From positions 1-64,000 of the IMG/VR virus record IMGVR_UViG_3300033149_003526: a DNA stretch of 64,000 nucleotides, one strand, 5' to 3'. A model generated the notes under the pieces. The model was given only the letters and a program-made list of their open reading frames with translations. It ran no database searches and was not told the origin of the DNA. The DNA is from a virus. A program made the position numbers and the translations under genes. Positions 50,383 through 58,646 of the stretch are shown here, piece by piece. Positions within the stretch are counted from its first letter, which is position 1; each line of letters starts with the position of its first letter.

Positions 50383-51007
50383 AATTATTATCACTAAAAA
50401 CGATATTAAAAGAGCTAAATTAGTTATTAACGATATATTAAATTTAAAAGATAAAAGTGTAATTACTATAGGTGGTGGTTCTGGTACTAAAAAAACAGAA
50501 TTAGCTAATTGTATAGCAGATTTGCTATTAGAAAATAATAAACATTCTTTAATATTATCTTTAGACGATTACTATAAAACACATTTTTTAGATAGGCATA
50601 GAATAAGAATTTTAAAAGGATTAAAAATAGTAGGACCACAAGAAATTGATTGGAGTTTAATTAAGAAAATAATTAAAAAATTTAAAAATAAAAATACTAA
50701 TAAGTTAGAATTGCAACAAGTAAATAAATATACTGGTGGTTATGATACGGTTTATAGCTATAATATTAAATGTGTTAACTACTTAATAATAGAAGGTTTA
50801 TACTCGTTATATTTAAATTTTCTTAAAATTGCTGATTATGGAATATTTTTAGAAGGAACTCCAGAACAAACATTAAAATTTAGAAAGAAAAGAAAAAAAG
50901 AAAATGAAAATGACAATTACAGAAAATTAATAGTAGAAAAAGAATACAAAGAGGCAAATAAGTATAAAAAATTTGCGAATGTAATACTAAAAATAGAAAG
51001 GAGTTGA
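50369..51007 (+). CDS. Uridine-kinase-like P-loop nucleoside kinase
   Basis: The 212-residue protein has a P-loop ITIGGGSGTKKTELAN near residues 32-47, a catalytic-Asp strand LILSLDDYYKTH and YLIIEGLYSLYL, with ADYGIFLEGTPEQTLKFR. This is the order of the uridine kinase/phosphoribulokinase family. The P-loop has Thr-Lys-Lys instead of the usual Gly-Lys-Ser/Thr. It could phosphorylate a nucleoside in the host or a modified nucleoside. It overlaps the previous gene by 14 bases. Confidence 0.7.
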   Translation: MIGDKIIITKNDIKRAKLVINDILNLKDKSVITIGGGSGTKKTELANCIADLLLENNKHSLILSLDDYYKTHFLDRHRIRILKGLKIVGPQEIDWSLIKKIIKKFKNKNTNKLELQQVNKYTGGYDTVYSYNIKCVNYLIIEGLYSLYLNFLKIADYGIFLEGTPEQTLKFRKKRKKENENDNYRKLIVEKEYKEANKYKKFANVILKIERS

Positions 51008-51011
51008 TAAT

Positions 51012-51854
51012 ATGATTTATAAACAAGAAAAAAATAAAAATATACTATTATTTGTAGTAGCAATTTGTATTTATATATTATTAATTTTAAATGTTAAGCT
51101 AACAGCAGAAAATACTCAGCGTTTTATAGATTTAGCACAATTAATTAAAATACAACAGTTTATATTTAGAACTAATAATAATGAATTAATTTCAAAACTT
51201 AATAAAATTACTAATAAAAAAATTGTTACTAATGAAACATATCCAAATTTTGATAAATTAATTAAGGCTAATTGTGTAGTGTTAAATTTTAATAATGCTT
51301 CTATAGGATCTGGAACTATAATCCAATATAATAGTAAGATTTATATATTAACAGCTTCTCATTTAGTAGATAGTACTACTGATTGCGTAAAAATTAAAAC
51401 TTATATTAAAAAATGGTATAAAGTTAAAATAATAAAAATTGATAAAAATAATGATCTAATGCTATTATCAATAGACTTTAATAATATAACTATAGAAGAG
51501 AAAAAATATTTTATTAATAACGCAATTGAAATTTCAGATGTATACCCAAGATTAGCTAGTAAAGTATATGCTATTGGTAATCCTGCTGGTATAGAAAATA
51601 TAATTTCTATGGGTATAATTTCTAAAATTAGTAGTAAATATTATTACATTACTGCTCCTATATTTTATGGTAATTCTGGTGGTGCTTTAATTTATAAAGG
51701 AAAATTAGTAGGAGTAGTTTCTTCTATACAATATGCTTATCCTAAACTTAAAAAAACTCCATATTTTGCATTAGGAGTTGTAATAAAATTAGAATTAATT
51801 AAACAATTTTTAGATGAATATGCTGAGCAATTTAGTAGTAAAATTAACAGTTAG
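51012..51854 (+). CDS. Membrane-anchored HtrA-like serine protease
   Basis: The 280-residue protein has one N-terminal transmembrane helix (residues 10-29) that should anchor it in the cell membrane with the protease domain outside the cytoplasm. A trypsin-fold (S1C-like) domain follows, with a complete triad: H117 in LTASHLVD, D148 in KNNDLML and S222 in FYGNSGGAL. No PDZ domain is present. A phage-encoded HtrA-like protease is unusual. It overlaps the MgtC-like gene by 41 bases and has AAAGGAG upstream. Confidence 0.85.
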   Translation: MIYKQEKNKNILLFVVAICIYILLILNVKLTAENTQRFIDLAQLIKIQQFIFRTNNNELISKLNKITNKKIVTNETYPNFDKLIKANCVVLNFNNASIGSGTIIQYNSKIYILTASHLVDSTTDCVKIKTYIKKWYKVKIIKIDKNNDLMLLSIDFNNITIEEKKYFINNAIEISDVYPRLASKVYAIGNPAGIENIISMGIISKISSKYYYITAPIFYGNSGGALIYKGKLVGVVSSIQYAYPKLKKTPYFALGVVIKLELIKQFLDEYAEQFSSKINS

Positions 51855-52242
51855 TACTATTTTATCTAGTATTATAGGTTATGAAAGAGAAAGATTTGAT
51901 AAACCTATAGGATTAAGAACTATTATTCTTACTAGCAATAGTGCTACTGTATTTACAATTATATCGTTAAAATTAACTAAACTAGCTACTTTGTATAATG
52001 TAAATTTTGATATTTCAAGAATAATCGCATATATGATTGCTGGTATAGGATTTTTAGGTAGCGGTATTATCATTAAAAGAAAAAATGATTTAGAAGGTAC
52101 TACTACTGCTATTTGTTTATGGATAGCATTAGCTATAGGCATATTAATAGGTTTGAATTTATATTTATATGCTATAGTATTAACTTTATATACTGTATTT
52201 ATATTACAAATTAAATTATTTACTAAACGTAAAAATAAATAA
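51814..52242 (+). CDS. MgtC-family membrane protein
   Basis: The 142-residue protein has the MgtC/SapB hallmark motifs: IGYERER near 21-27, PIGLRTIIL, ISRIIAYMIAGIGFLGSG and LEGTTTAICLWIALAIGIL, with about four transmembrane helices. It lacks the C-terminal ACT-like soluble domain of Salmonella MgtC. MgtC proteins in bacteria affect F1Fo ATPase, magnesium and stress survival. Its start lies inside the protease gene without a clear ribosome binding site, so translation is probably coupled. Its presence in a phage is noteworthy. Confidence 0.85.
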   Translation: MNMLSNLVVKLTVSTILSSIIGYERERFDKPIGLRTIILTSNSATVFTIISLKLTKLATLYNVNFDISRIIAYMIAGIGFLGSGIIIKRKNDLEGTTTAICLWIALAIGILIGLNLYLYAIVLTLYTVFILQIKLFTKRKNK

Positions 52243-52275
52243 AATATACAATAATAATGAGAGAGGTGATAAATT

Positions 52276-52989
52276 ATGAATAATATTATTGAATTATTAT
52301 TGTTTTTTATAGGTGGTATCGTATTTTCTTACATTAACAAAAGAATAATGTTATCTGCTATTAACAGTACTAAAAATAATAAAGTAGTGAAAGAAAAATT
52401 TAATTCTACTAAATTTAAAAAAGGACTATTAAGTTTAAATGATAAAGTTTTATGGATTAAAGATTTAGTAAGCATTTTTAATATTAGAAAATTAATAATT
52501 TATATTTTTATTTTATCAATAGTTTTTGGCTATGGTTGGTATAAAGGTAGATTAAACACTCCTGTATCAGTAGATATAAATTATTCTAAAGAAATGAGAA
52601 TAGATTTAAATAAAAATCAGTATTTGTATAAACCTAAAAACAGTAATAGGTTAGAATTAAGAGATTCTAATACTGGAAAATTAATTAAAGTAATTAAAAC
52701 TAAAGATATTCCAGAATTAAAAGAAAAATTAAAACCAATTGGGTTTGATTTAGAACCTATTTTTGTTGCTGGATATGGAATAGGAGAAAAAGAAAATAAA
52801 CCAGAAATAGGTGGTGGTATTAGTTTTTTAAGGTATTTTAAAATGAAGTTAGATACATTTTTAACTAATAGAGGAATTTATTTAGGAACTAGTTATAAAA
52901 TTACTGATAATAGTGGAATAGGAGTTGGAGTAGGTAAAGGATATAAAGGAGATAACAGAGTGCTATTTTATTATAAATGGAAATTTTAA
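52276..52989 (+). CDS. Two-helix membrane protein with Gly-rich beta C-terminus
   Basis: The 237-residue protein has two transmembrane segments (about residues 3-20 and 72-90) and a C-terminal region of Gly/Tyr-rich strands (AGYGIGEKENKPEIGGGISF, YLGTSYKITDNSGIGVGVG, ending YYKWKF) that looks like a small beta barrel or sandwich outside the membrane. The end motif is seen in phage inner-membrane proteins of unknown role. It lies between MgtC-like and M42 genes. A GAGAGGTG site precedes it. Confidence 0.55.
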   Translation: MNNIIELLLFFIGGIVFSYINKRIMLSAINSTKNNKVVKEKFNSTKFKKGLLSLNDKVLWIKDLVSIFNIRKLIIYIFILSIVFGYGWYKGRLNTPVSVDINYSKEMRIDLNKNQYLYKPKNSNRLELRDSNTGKLIKVIKTKDIPELKEKLKPIGFDLEPIFVAGYGIGEKENKPEIGGGISFLRYFKMKLDTFLTNRGIYLGTSYKITDNSGIGVGVGKGYKGDNRVLFYYKWKF

Positions 52990-52990
52990 T

Positions 52991-54052
52991 ATGATAAACT
53001 TAAGTTTACTAAAAAATTTAGTTTTAATTCCATCTCCTAGTGGATACGAAAGATATATAGCTCATTCTATTTATGATTATTTAACTAAAAATAAAATAGA
53101 TAATGTAAGCATAGATCATTTACATAATGTATCAGTTGTATTTAAAGGAAAATTACCATTTACTGTTTTAGTTGATGCTCATTTAGATACTATAGGATTT
53201 ATAATAACTCATATATCTAAAGAAGGTTTTATTAAAGTTAATTGGATTGGTGGTAGTATTGATACCATTACTAGAGGAAGAGAAGTAATTATTTTAAAAG
53301 AGTTAGAAGGAAAAGTAATACCTGCAGTTATTGATATTAAACACGCACATTTAGTTAGAGATGAATCGGACGATGTTTTAGTAGGTAAATTAAGTGATAT
53401 ATCTTTAGACATTGGAATAAGAAAACATAAAGCAGTATCTAAAATAGTAAGTATAGGAGATCCAGTTGTATTTACTCCAACTTTTAATATTTTATACGAA
53501 GATAAAAATAATACTTATTTATATGGTAGTGGCTTTGATGATAAAGTAGGATGTTATATATTAATAGAAACTATTAAAAAATTAACTAAAAATTTTAAAC
53601 CTAAAAATTTTCCTACTATTATATTTACTTTTACTTCTTTAGAGGAATCTACTCAAGCTGGTATATTAGAAGTAATTAAAAGATATAAACCAGACGTATT
53701 TATTGAAATAGATGTAGGATTCGCTAGTGATTATCCTGATGTAGATGAAAAAGAAATAGGTTTATTTGAGGTAGGTAAAGGAGTAGGTATTGTGAAAGGA
53801 GTAGGATTATCTAACTATCTAATAGATAAGGTAATAACAATTGCAAAATATAATAAAATTAAATTTCAAGTTATAGCAGATAGTGGAAATACGGGTTATG
53901 TATCAGATAAAGCTCCTAAGCATAGAGTTAAAAAAACTATGTTATTTACTATACCGTTAAGAAATATGCATACTCCAGTTGAAATCATTAGTACTATTGA
54001 TATAAAATCTAGTATTAAATTATTATATACAGTATTAAGTAAATTAAAATGA
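52991..54052 (+). CDS. M42-family aminopeptidase/deblocking peptidase
   Basis: The 353-residue protein has the full M42 (glutamyl aminopeptidase/FrvX) metal and catalytic motifs: PSPSGYER, VDAHLDTIGF (H64, D66), GSGFDDKVG (D183), FTSLEESTQAG (E218/E219), EIDVGFASD (D241) and PLRNMHTP (H327). Such enzymes form large tetrahedral complexes that trim peptides using zinc or cobalt. A peptidase of this class is uncommon in phages. It follows the protease-MgtC-membrane gene group with one base between, suggesting a common function in protein turnover or host takeover. Confidence 0.88.
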   Translation: MINLSLLKNLVLIPSPSGYERYIAHSIYDYLTKNKIDNVSIDHLHNVSVVFKGKLPFTVLVDAHLDTIGFIITHISKEGFIKVNWIGGSIDTITRGREVIILKELEGKVIPAVIDIKHAHLVRDESDDVLVGKLSDISLDIGIRKHKAVSKIVSIGDPVVFTPTFNILYEDKNNTYLYGSGFDDKVGCYILIETIKKLTKNFKPKNFPTIIFTFTSLEESTQAGILEVIKRYKPDVFIEIDVGFASDYPDVDEKEIGLFEVGKGVGIVKGVGLSNYLIDKVITIAKYNKIKFQVIADSGNTGYVSDKAPKHRVKKTMLFTIPLRNMHTPVEIISTIDIKSSIKLLYTVLSKLK

Positions 54053-54102
54053 GGTGTTGTTTTTTCAATAAAAAAGTGATTAAAAGAATGAGGGAGTAAT
54101 AT

Positions 54103-54447
54103 ATGATTAGATTAATTAGAAAACTAACTCTAAAAGCAGCAGAAAAAGGAGATATAAAATGGTATGAAGGGATCGTTTTTAAAAATCCCTACTCGTGTAT
54201 TTTATATGTAGCTCCTATACCACTAAATATCATTTTTGGAATAATTTTAAATATTTATTTTCGTTTAAAAAAGGGAGTAGTTAACAATATAATAAAAAAA
54301 GCTATAAATAGAGAAAAAGATAAGATATATTTATTAGGATACAAAAAAGGATATGAAAAAGGATATTTACTTGGGTATGATTTTGCAATAAAATTATGTT
54401 GTATTGCTATAAAAGAAAAATTCAAAAAAATTAAAAATAATGATTAA
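54103..54447 (+). CDS. Membrane-associated hypothetical protein
   Basis: The 114-residue protein has one transmembrane helix (about residues 31-53, SCILYVAPIPLNIIFGIIL) and a repeated Gly-Tyr-rich stretch (YLLGYKKGYEKGYLLGYDFA). An AGGGAG site precedes it. Family unknown. Confidence 0.5.
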   Translation: MIRLIRKLTLKAAEKGDIKWYEGIVFKNPYSCILYVAPIPLNIIFGIILNIYFRLKKGVVNNIIKKAINREKDKIYLLGYKKGYEKGYLLGYDFAIKLCCIAIKEKFKKIKNND

Positions 54448-54646
54448 AGTATTGTTAAAAACAAAAGAAGGTTTTAAAATGGAAATGGCACTAGAAGAAT
54501 TTCGTCCTGTGATTCATATAGTAAAAAGACCTAGAATTACAATTAACGATATACTACATCCTGATGAATCTAGTCCAATTGTAGAAAAAATGGAGTTCGT
54601 CTATTCTTATGCAATAGATGAAATTTATGTATATGAAGAAGTATAA
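54440..54646 (+). CDS. Small hypothetical protein
   Basis: The 68-residue product (MIKVLLKTKEGFKMEMALEE...) has a short beta-hairpin-like start and RPRITINDILHPDE. It overlaps the previous gene by eight bases and the RNase HII start by 29. No ribosome binding site is clear, so coupled translation is likely. Confidence 0.5.
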   Translation: MIKVLLKTKEGFKMEMALEEFRPVIHIVKRPRITINDILHPDESSPIVEKMEFVYSYAIDEIYVYEEV

Positions 54647-55310
54647 ATATATTACAAAATTAAGTATATTTGAACAAAAAGCTAGATTATTAGGCAATAG
54701 TGTTGTAGGTATAGATGAAGTTAATGTATGTAGTTATGTTGGACCTATAATAGTATGTGCTGTTAAATTGCCTAAAAATACTGATAACTTAATTCCTGTA
54801 GCTGATTCTAAAACTTTAACAGAAAAACAAATAGAATATATAGCAAATAAATTAAAAAATAAAGTAGAATATAAAATAGCAGAAGTTCCTATTAAGGATA
54901 TCGATAATCATAAAATGTTAAAAAGTAAATATAGAGTTATAAAAAATTTAGTATATAATATATATGGAAGCATAGTTTTAATAGATTATAATACAATACC
55001 AGAAATGAATAAATATCCAATATGGCAAATAGGAATTAAAGATGGCGATAAAAAATGCTGGTGTATAGCAGCAGCTTCTATATTAGCTAAAGACTACTGG
55101 AATAATTGGTGTAAAAAATTTCATAAAATATATCCTGAATATAATTTAATTAACAATAAAGGTAGCTTTGGAAATCAATTATTTAATTTAACTTTAAAAT
55201 ATGGATTAACTAAATATCATAGAAAAAATTGGATATTATCTGCTTGTAAAACAAAAGGTTTAAATATTAGATTAAGAATAAATAATAAAAAAGAGGTGGT
55301 GAAAATATGA
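54618..55310 (+). CDS. rnhB: RNase HII-like protein with altered GRG motif
   Basis: The 230-residue protein follows RNase HII: VVGIDEVNVCSYVGPIIV (D33, E34), VADSKTLTEKQ, IVLIDYN (D123), AAASILAKDYW (D159) and a C-terminal KGSFG...YGLTKYHRKNW. All four catalytic acids are kept, but the GRG motif after Asp-Glu that normally reads the RNA-DNA junction is NVC here. It would cleave RNA in RNA-DNA hybrids, perhaps removing primers together with the FEN-like protein. The start among ATGs 54618, 54627 and 54633 is uncertain. Confidence 0.75.
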   Translation: MKFMYMKKYKYITKLSIFEQKARLLGNSVVGIDEVNVCSYVGPIIVCAVKLPKNTDNLIPVADSKTLTEKQIEYIANKLKNKVEYKIAEVPIKDIDNHKMLKSKYRVIKNLVYNIYGSIVLIDYNTIPEMNKYPIWQIGIKDGDKKCWCIAAASILAKDYWNNWCKKFHKIYPEYNLINNKGSFGNQLFNLTLKYGLTKYHRKNWILSACKTKGLNIRLRINNKKEVVKI

Positions 55311-55714
55311 CTATTAAAGAACTTAAACAAAAAATGATTGAAGAATTTAAAACTTCTACAGGATTAGACGAAATGATGCCTGTTATAGTATTTGATGAAA
55401 ATGGGGAATATTTAAAAGGAAGAATAGATTATTTTAGAGTAAACGAAGATACTGATGAAGTAGAAGCGGTTATTCAATATTGTGATGAGATGGGAGGATG
55501 GTTTTTAGGAAGAAAAAGATGTATAACAAAAGAAATGTTAAGAAATAATAAAGTTAAAATTTTAAAAGATGAAGATTTAACAGAATGTTTCCATTATTGG
55601 GAATATATATCTGGCACAGGAAGGTATCATAAAGTATTAACATTAGGTGGGATGATAGAAAAAGAATATAACCTTTATCGCTGTAGGTTCTGTGGTAAAG
55701 AAAAAATTTACTAA
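55307..55714 (+). CDS. Hypothetical protein with C-terminal zinc motif
   Basis: The 135-residue protein has an alpha/beta N-terminal part (MMPVIVFDENGEYLKGRIDY) and a zinc motif of His/Cys at the end (TECFHYW, YRCRFCGKEK). It is coupled to the upstream gene by a four-base ATGA overlap. Similar C-termini occur in phage small zinc proteins. Function unknown. Confidence 0.5.
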   Translation: MTIKELKQKMIEEFKTSTGLDEMMPVIVFDENGEYLKGRIDYFRVNEDTDEVEAVIQYCDEMGGWFLGRKRCITKEMLRNNKVKILKDEDLTECFHYWEYISGTGRYHKVLTLGGMIEKEYNLYRCRFCGKEKIY

Positions 55715-55751
55715 ACGGGAAGTGGTGAAAATATGAAGGAGGAGTGGGTAG

Positions 55752-55985
55752 ATGAAGAAGAAATATAAAATTAAATGTTTTTGTGATAATGGAAAATTAG
55801 AATATTTAATTGGGTTTAAAAGCACTATAGATACTTGTTATCGGTGTAATGGTAAGGGTTATATAATGGGGACTAAAGAGGATGAAGAAATGATTGATTT
55901 GATGAAGGAATTTATAGGAGTTTGTGGGAGAATTTCAAAAATAGCAAAAGGAGGATTAAAAGATGAAGAAAAAATTGATAATTGA
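55752..55985 (+). CDS. Small zinc-finger (DnaJ-like half) protein
   Basis: The 77-residue protein has KCFCDNGK and TCYRCNGKGY (CxxCxGxG), then a helical acidic half. Its half finger resembles that in the product at 572. A GGAGGAGTGG lies upstream. It overlaps the next gene by 23 bases. Confidence 0.5.
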   Translation: MKKKYKIKCFCDNGKLEYLIGFKSTIDTCYRCNGKGYIMGTKEDEEMIDLMKEFIGVCGRISKIAKGGLKDEEKIDN

Positions 55986-56157
55986 AGTAGAGATTAATTG
56001 TGAGAGAAAGTTTTGCGATGGATGTGATTATAATGATGGGGAGCATTGCTACCTTTTTGGTAAAAAATTAGAAATAGAAATTAGAAAAGATGGAATTGCT
56101 GATTATATTCGTTGTCCAGAGTGCCTTGAGGCGGAAAGGAGGGCTAAAAATGCCTAA
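55963..56157 (+). CDS. Small Cys-rich phage protein
   Basis: The 64-residue protein has CERKFCDGCDYNDGEHCYLF and YIRCPECLEAER, a pattern (CxGCxY...CxLF...RCPxCL) known from many phage small proteins of unknown function. The start has an AAAGGAGG site. A decayed partial copy of its 5' end seems to lie at 57415. Confidence 0.6.
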   Translation: MKKKLIIEVEINCERKFCDGCDYNDGEHCYLFGKKLEIEIRKDGIADYIRCPECLEAERRAKNA

Positions 56158-56383
56158 AATTATTCAAACCATAACTGGATGGTATTATCCTTGTAGTAAG
56201 AAAATATTTGAATGGGATAAAACAGGAAAATTTTTAGATGTTTGTTTAGATACTTCTGTATATAAAACAAAGAAAGATTTAGAAGAAGCATATGAAAATA
56301 AATGTTTTTGTGGCAAAGGTTGTAAACCTCAAAAAATACGAATAGTAGTAGAGAAGATATTAAACGTAATAGAAAAATTTTGA
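56150..56383 (+). CDS. Small Cys-containing protein
   Basis: ATG 56150 is chosen because GGAAAGGAGGG lies just upstream. The in-frame ATG at 56090 is inside the previous gene. The 77-residue protein has WYYPCSKK at its start and a CFCGKGCKPQKIRIVVEK element near the end. Related decayed sequence (CPCNRGCKP) is found at 57488. No family recognised. Confidence 0.5.
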   Translation: MPKIIQTITGWYYPCSKKIFEWDKTGKFLDVCLDTSVYKTKKDLEEAYENKCFCGKGCKPQKIRIVVEKILNVIEKF

Positions 56384-56474
56384 AAGGCACAAACGGTGGA
56401 TGAGTGTGATACATAGAGAAAAATTGCTAATGCTATTGTTAATATTATAATTAAAAAGGAGGAGAGATAAAAAG

Positions 56475-56726
56475 ATGTTAAAAATACCATGGGAAGTAGC
56501 AAATTATCTTTTAGATACATTAGGTTTTGATAAATTAGGGTATGTATATGAAGAAGGCGGAGGCGGTGGAGTAAAGGAGTTTACTATTTGGGTTAAAGAA
56601 AATGGGGATATTTATTTAGTTCATCAATGTGAAATTGAAAAGAGTGGGTTTTGGATAAAATTAGCGGAAAAAAATTTTGAGAAACATAAACAAGATATAG
56701 AAGATGAAACCAGTGAAATGAAATAA
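56475..56726 (+). CDS. Small hypothetical protein
   Basis: The 83-residue protein (MLKIPWEVANYLLDTLGFDK, then a Gly run GEEGGGGG-like stretch and VKENGDIYLVHQCEIEKSG) looks like a compact alpha/beta protein. A strong AAAAAGGAGG site precedes it. About 90 bases of decayed or non-coding sequence separate it from the previous gene. Confidence 0.45.
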   Translation: MLKIPWEVANYLLDTLGFDKLGYVYEEGGGGGVKEFTIWVKENGDIYLVHQCEIEKSGFWIKLAEKNFEKHKQDIEDETSEMK

Positions 56727-56730
56727 GTGA

Positions 56731-56895
56731 AGTAAAAATTTAAGTGACTATATTAAGAAATATGCTGAAGTTAAAGCTAATTTTAATAAAAATTTAATTG
56801 ATACAGAGATAAGAAAACAGTATTTTATTTATTGGATAGTTGCTGATGAATTATTTATTCCTAAAAAAGTGTTAAACATTGAGGCTATAAAATAA
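56731..56895 (+). pseudogene. Gene remnant without start codon
   Basis: This open frame reads SDYIKKYAEVKANFNKNLID and then RKQYFIYWIVADELFIPKKV before a stop at 56893-56895. The composition is protein-like. It has no ATG, GTG or TTG start, and stops lie just upstream in frame, so it is probably the 3' end of a decayed gene. Confidence 0.35.
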
Positions 56896-56915
56896 TAAAA
56901 AAGAGGAGTGAATAG

Positions 56916-57431
56916 ATGGAGAAGAAAATAATTATAAATAAAATATGTAAAAAATGTGGTGTTTCTTTCGTTATTGGCTATCGTTATTACTCTGACGATG
57001 GACTACCTAAATTTCCAAAAAATATTAAACAAGTATGTAAAAAATGTGAAGAAGAAATCAAAAAAGAAAAAATAAAATTGTGGCTAAAACAGAAAGATGC
57101 AATCGAAAAGATAACTATGTTAGATATAGAAAAATGGAATAAAATAGAAAAATTTCGTTCTAACCTTAAAAAAATAAATATTTTCTTAAATATTTTTTTA
57201 TTCTTTTTGTCGTTTTTATTTCTTTTATTCTATCCTTCATTATTACTTTTTATTTTTATAGGGTTTATTGTTATCGAATGTTTTCAAGTAGATTATGAAA
57301 TTAATAAAGTAAATAAGATTATTGAGGAATATAACGACAAGATTAAATTTTGGGAGGATGAAGTAGAAAATTTAAAAAAGAAAGTGGAGATATTGACTAA
57401 ATTTGTATGGAAAGATGAAGAAAAAGATTAA
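56916..57431 (+). CDS. Membrane protein with N-terminal zinc motif
   Basis: The 171-residue protein has CKKCGVSFVIGYR and VCKKCEEE near the start (one zinc site). A hydrophobic hairpin follows (residues 90-125, NIFLFFLSFLFLLFYPSLLL) and then a C-terminal coiled coil (NKIIEEYNDKIKFWEDEVEN). An AAGAGGAGTG precedes the ATG. Function unknown. Confidence 0.5.
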   Translation: MEKKIIINKICKKCGVSFVIGYRYYSDDGLPKFPKNIKQVCKKCEEEIKKEKIKLWLKQKDAIEKITMLDIEKWNKIEKFRSNLKKINIFLNIFLFFLSFLFLLFYPSLLLFIFIGFIVIECFQVDYEINKVNKIIEEYNDKIKFWEDEVENLKKKVEILTKFVWKDEEKD

Positions 57432-57540
57432 GATTGAAGTAGAAATTGATTAAAAGAAAACTTTATTAAAAATTTCTAAAGGAAGATGTCCTTGTAATAG
57501 AGGTTGTAAACCTTAAAAAATACGGATAATAGTGGAGGAG
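57415..57540 (+). repeat. Decayed, internally deleted copy of the 55963-56383 gene pair
   Basis: GATGAAGAAAAA and ATTGAAGTAGA near 57413-57444 match the 5' part of the gene at 55963. GGTTGTAAACCT followed by AAAAAATACG near 57500-57525 matches the 3' end of the gene at 56150 (56326-56341). In the copy a TAA interrupts the frame after CPCNRGCKP. It looks like an old duplication that lost its middle. Confidence 0.5.
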
Positions 57541-57548
57541 GTAGAATA

Positions 57549-58646
57549 ATGAAACAATTAAAACTTAATCATATTTATCAAGGCGATACGTTGGAAGTGT
57601 TAAAAACATTCCCGGATGAAAGTGTGGATTGTATTATTACTTCTCCACCTTATTGGGGATTAAGAGATTATAGAGTAGAAGGACAGATAGGATTGGAATC
57701 TACGCTTGAGGAATATATTGAAAAAATATTGAAAATTACCAATGAACTTAAAAGAGTGCTTAAAAAGACGGGAGTGATGTTTTGGAATCACGGCTCAAGT
57801 TACCAAGATAAATGTGATACGATGCAAAACTATCGTTTAATTCTAAAAATGATAGATGAACAAAAATGGACTTTGCGGGATACTATTATTTGGGCTAAAA
57901 AGATATGGATAGCAAAAGAAAATAAATCAATAGGAAATGCAATGCCTTGTTCAGTTCGTGACCGTTGTAATTTTACTTATGAGCCTATTTTTATGTTAGT
58001 TAAAAATAAAAAATATTTTTTTGATTTAGAAATTTTAAAAGTTCCATATACTAAACCTTTAAATAGATGGGGTGGAAATAAACTAAAAGTAGCAACAAAT
58101 AAAAGTAGTGTATGGGATAAGTTAACTAATCAATCCACATATAGAGATAGAAATTTAAGACCAGATCCATTAGGGTCTAAAAGACCTAATGTATGGCAAG
58201 TAAACACAAAGCCATTAAAGTTATTACATTGTGCAGCTTATCCTACTACATTAATAGAAGATTTAATTAAAGTAGGATGTCCACAATGGGTATGCAAAAA
58301 ATGTAATAAACCAAGAGAAAGAATAATAAAAATAAAATATTTAAAAAAAAGGGAAAATAAACGAAATAAAAAACCAAGAGAAGAATTAGGTAAAGTTATG
58401 CAAGAAGTTCCTACAAAAGGATGGTTAACAGAAAAATTAACAGTAGGATGGACAGATTGTGGATGTAATTACGGATGGAAATCGGGTATAGTTTTAGATC
58501 CATTTATGGGTTCTGGAACTACGGCTGTAGTAGCTCAAAGTTTAGGTAGAAATTGGATAGGAATAGAACTTAACCCTGAATACATAAAAATGGCTTATAA
58601 AAGAATAGAAGATAAATTTGGGGTATTCATAAAGAAGTTGGAATAA
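57549..58646 (+). CDS. DNA methyltransferase (SPPY, beta-class N4C/N6A)
   Basis: The 365-residue protein has the catalytic motif first (ITSPPYWGLRDY at 30-41) and the SAM-binding motif at the end (LDPFMGSGTTAVVA at 316-329, then IGIELNPEYIKMAYKR), so it is a beta-class methyltransferase. SPPY suggests N4-cytosine, but N6-adenine cannot be excluded. A zinc-like insert (C244, C249, C252, C304, C306) sits between. No restriction enzyme gene is nearby, so it is an orphan, possibly for protection from host restriction. The first 400 bases have more G and C than the surroundings, hinting at recent transfer. GGAGGAGGT precedes it. Confidence 0.88.
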   Translation: MKQLKLNHIYQGDTLEVLKTFPDESVDCIITSPPYWGLRDYRVEGQIGLESTLEEYIEKILKITNELKRVLKKTGVMFWNHGSSYQDKCDTMQNYRLILKMIDEQKWTLRDTIIWAKKIWIAKENKSIGNAMPCSVRDRCNFTYEPIFMLVKNKKYFFDLEILKVPYTKPLNRWGGNKLKVATNKSSVWDKLTNQSTYRDRNLRPDPLGSKRPNVWQVNTKPLKLLHCAAYPTTLIEDLIKVGCPQWVCKKCNKPRERIIKIKYLKKRENKRNKKPREELGKVMQEVPTKGWLTEKLTVGWTDCGCNYGWKSGIVLDPFMGSGTTAVVAQSLGRNWIGIELNPEYIKMAYKRIEDKFGVFIKKLE

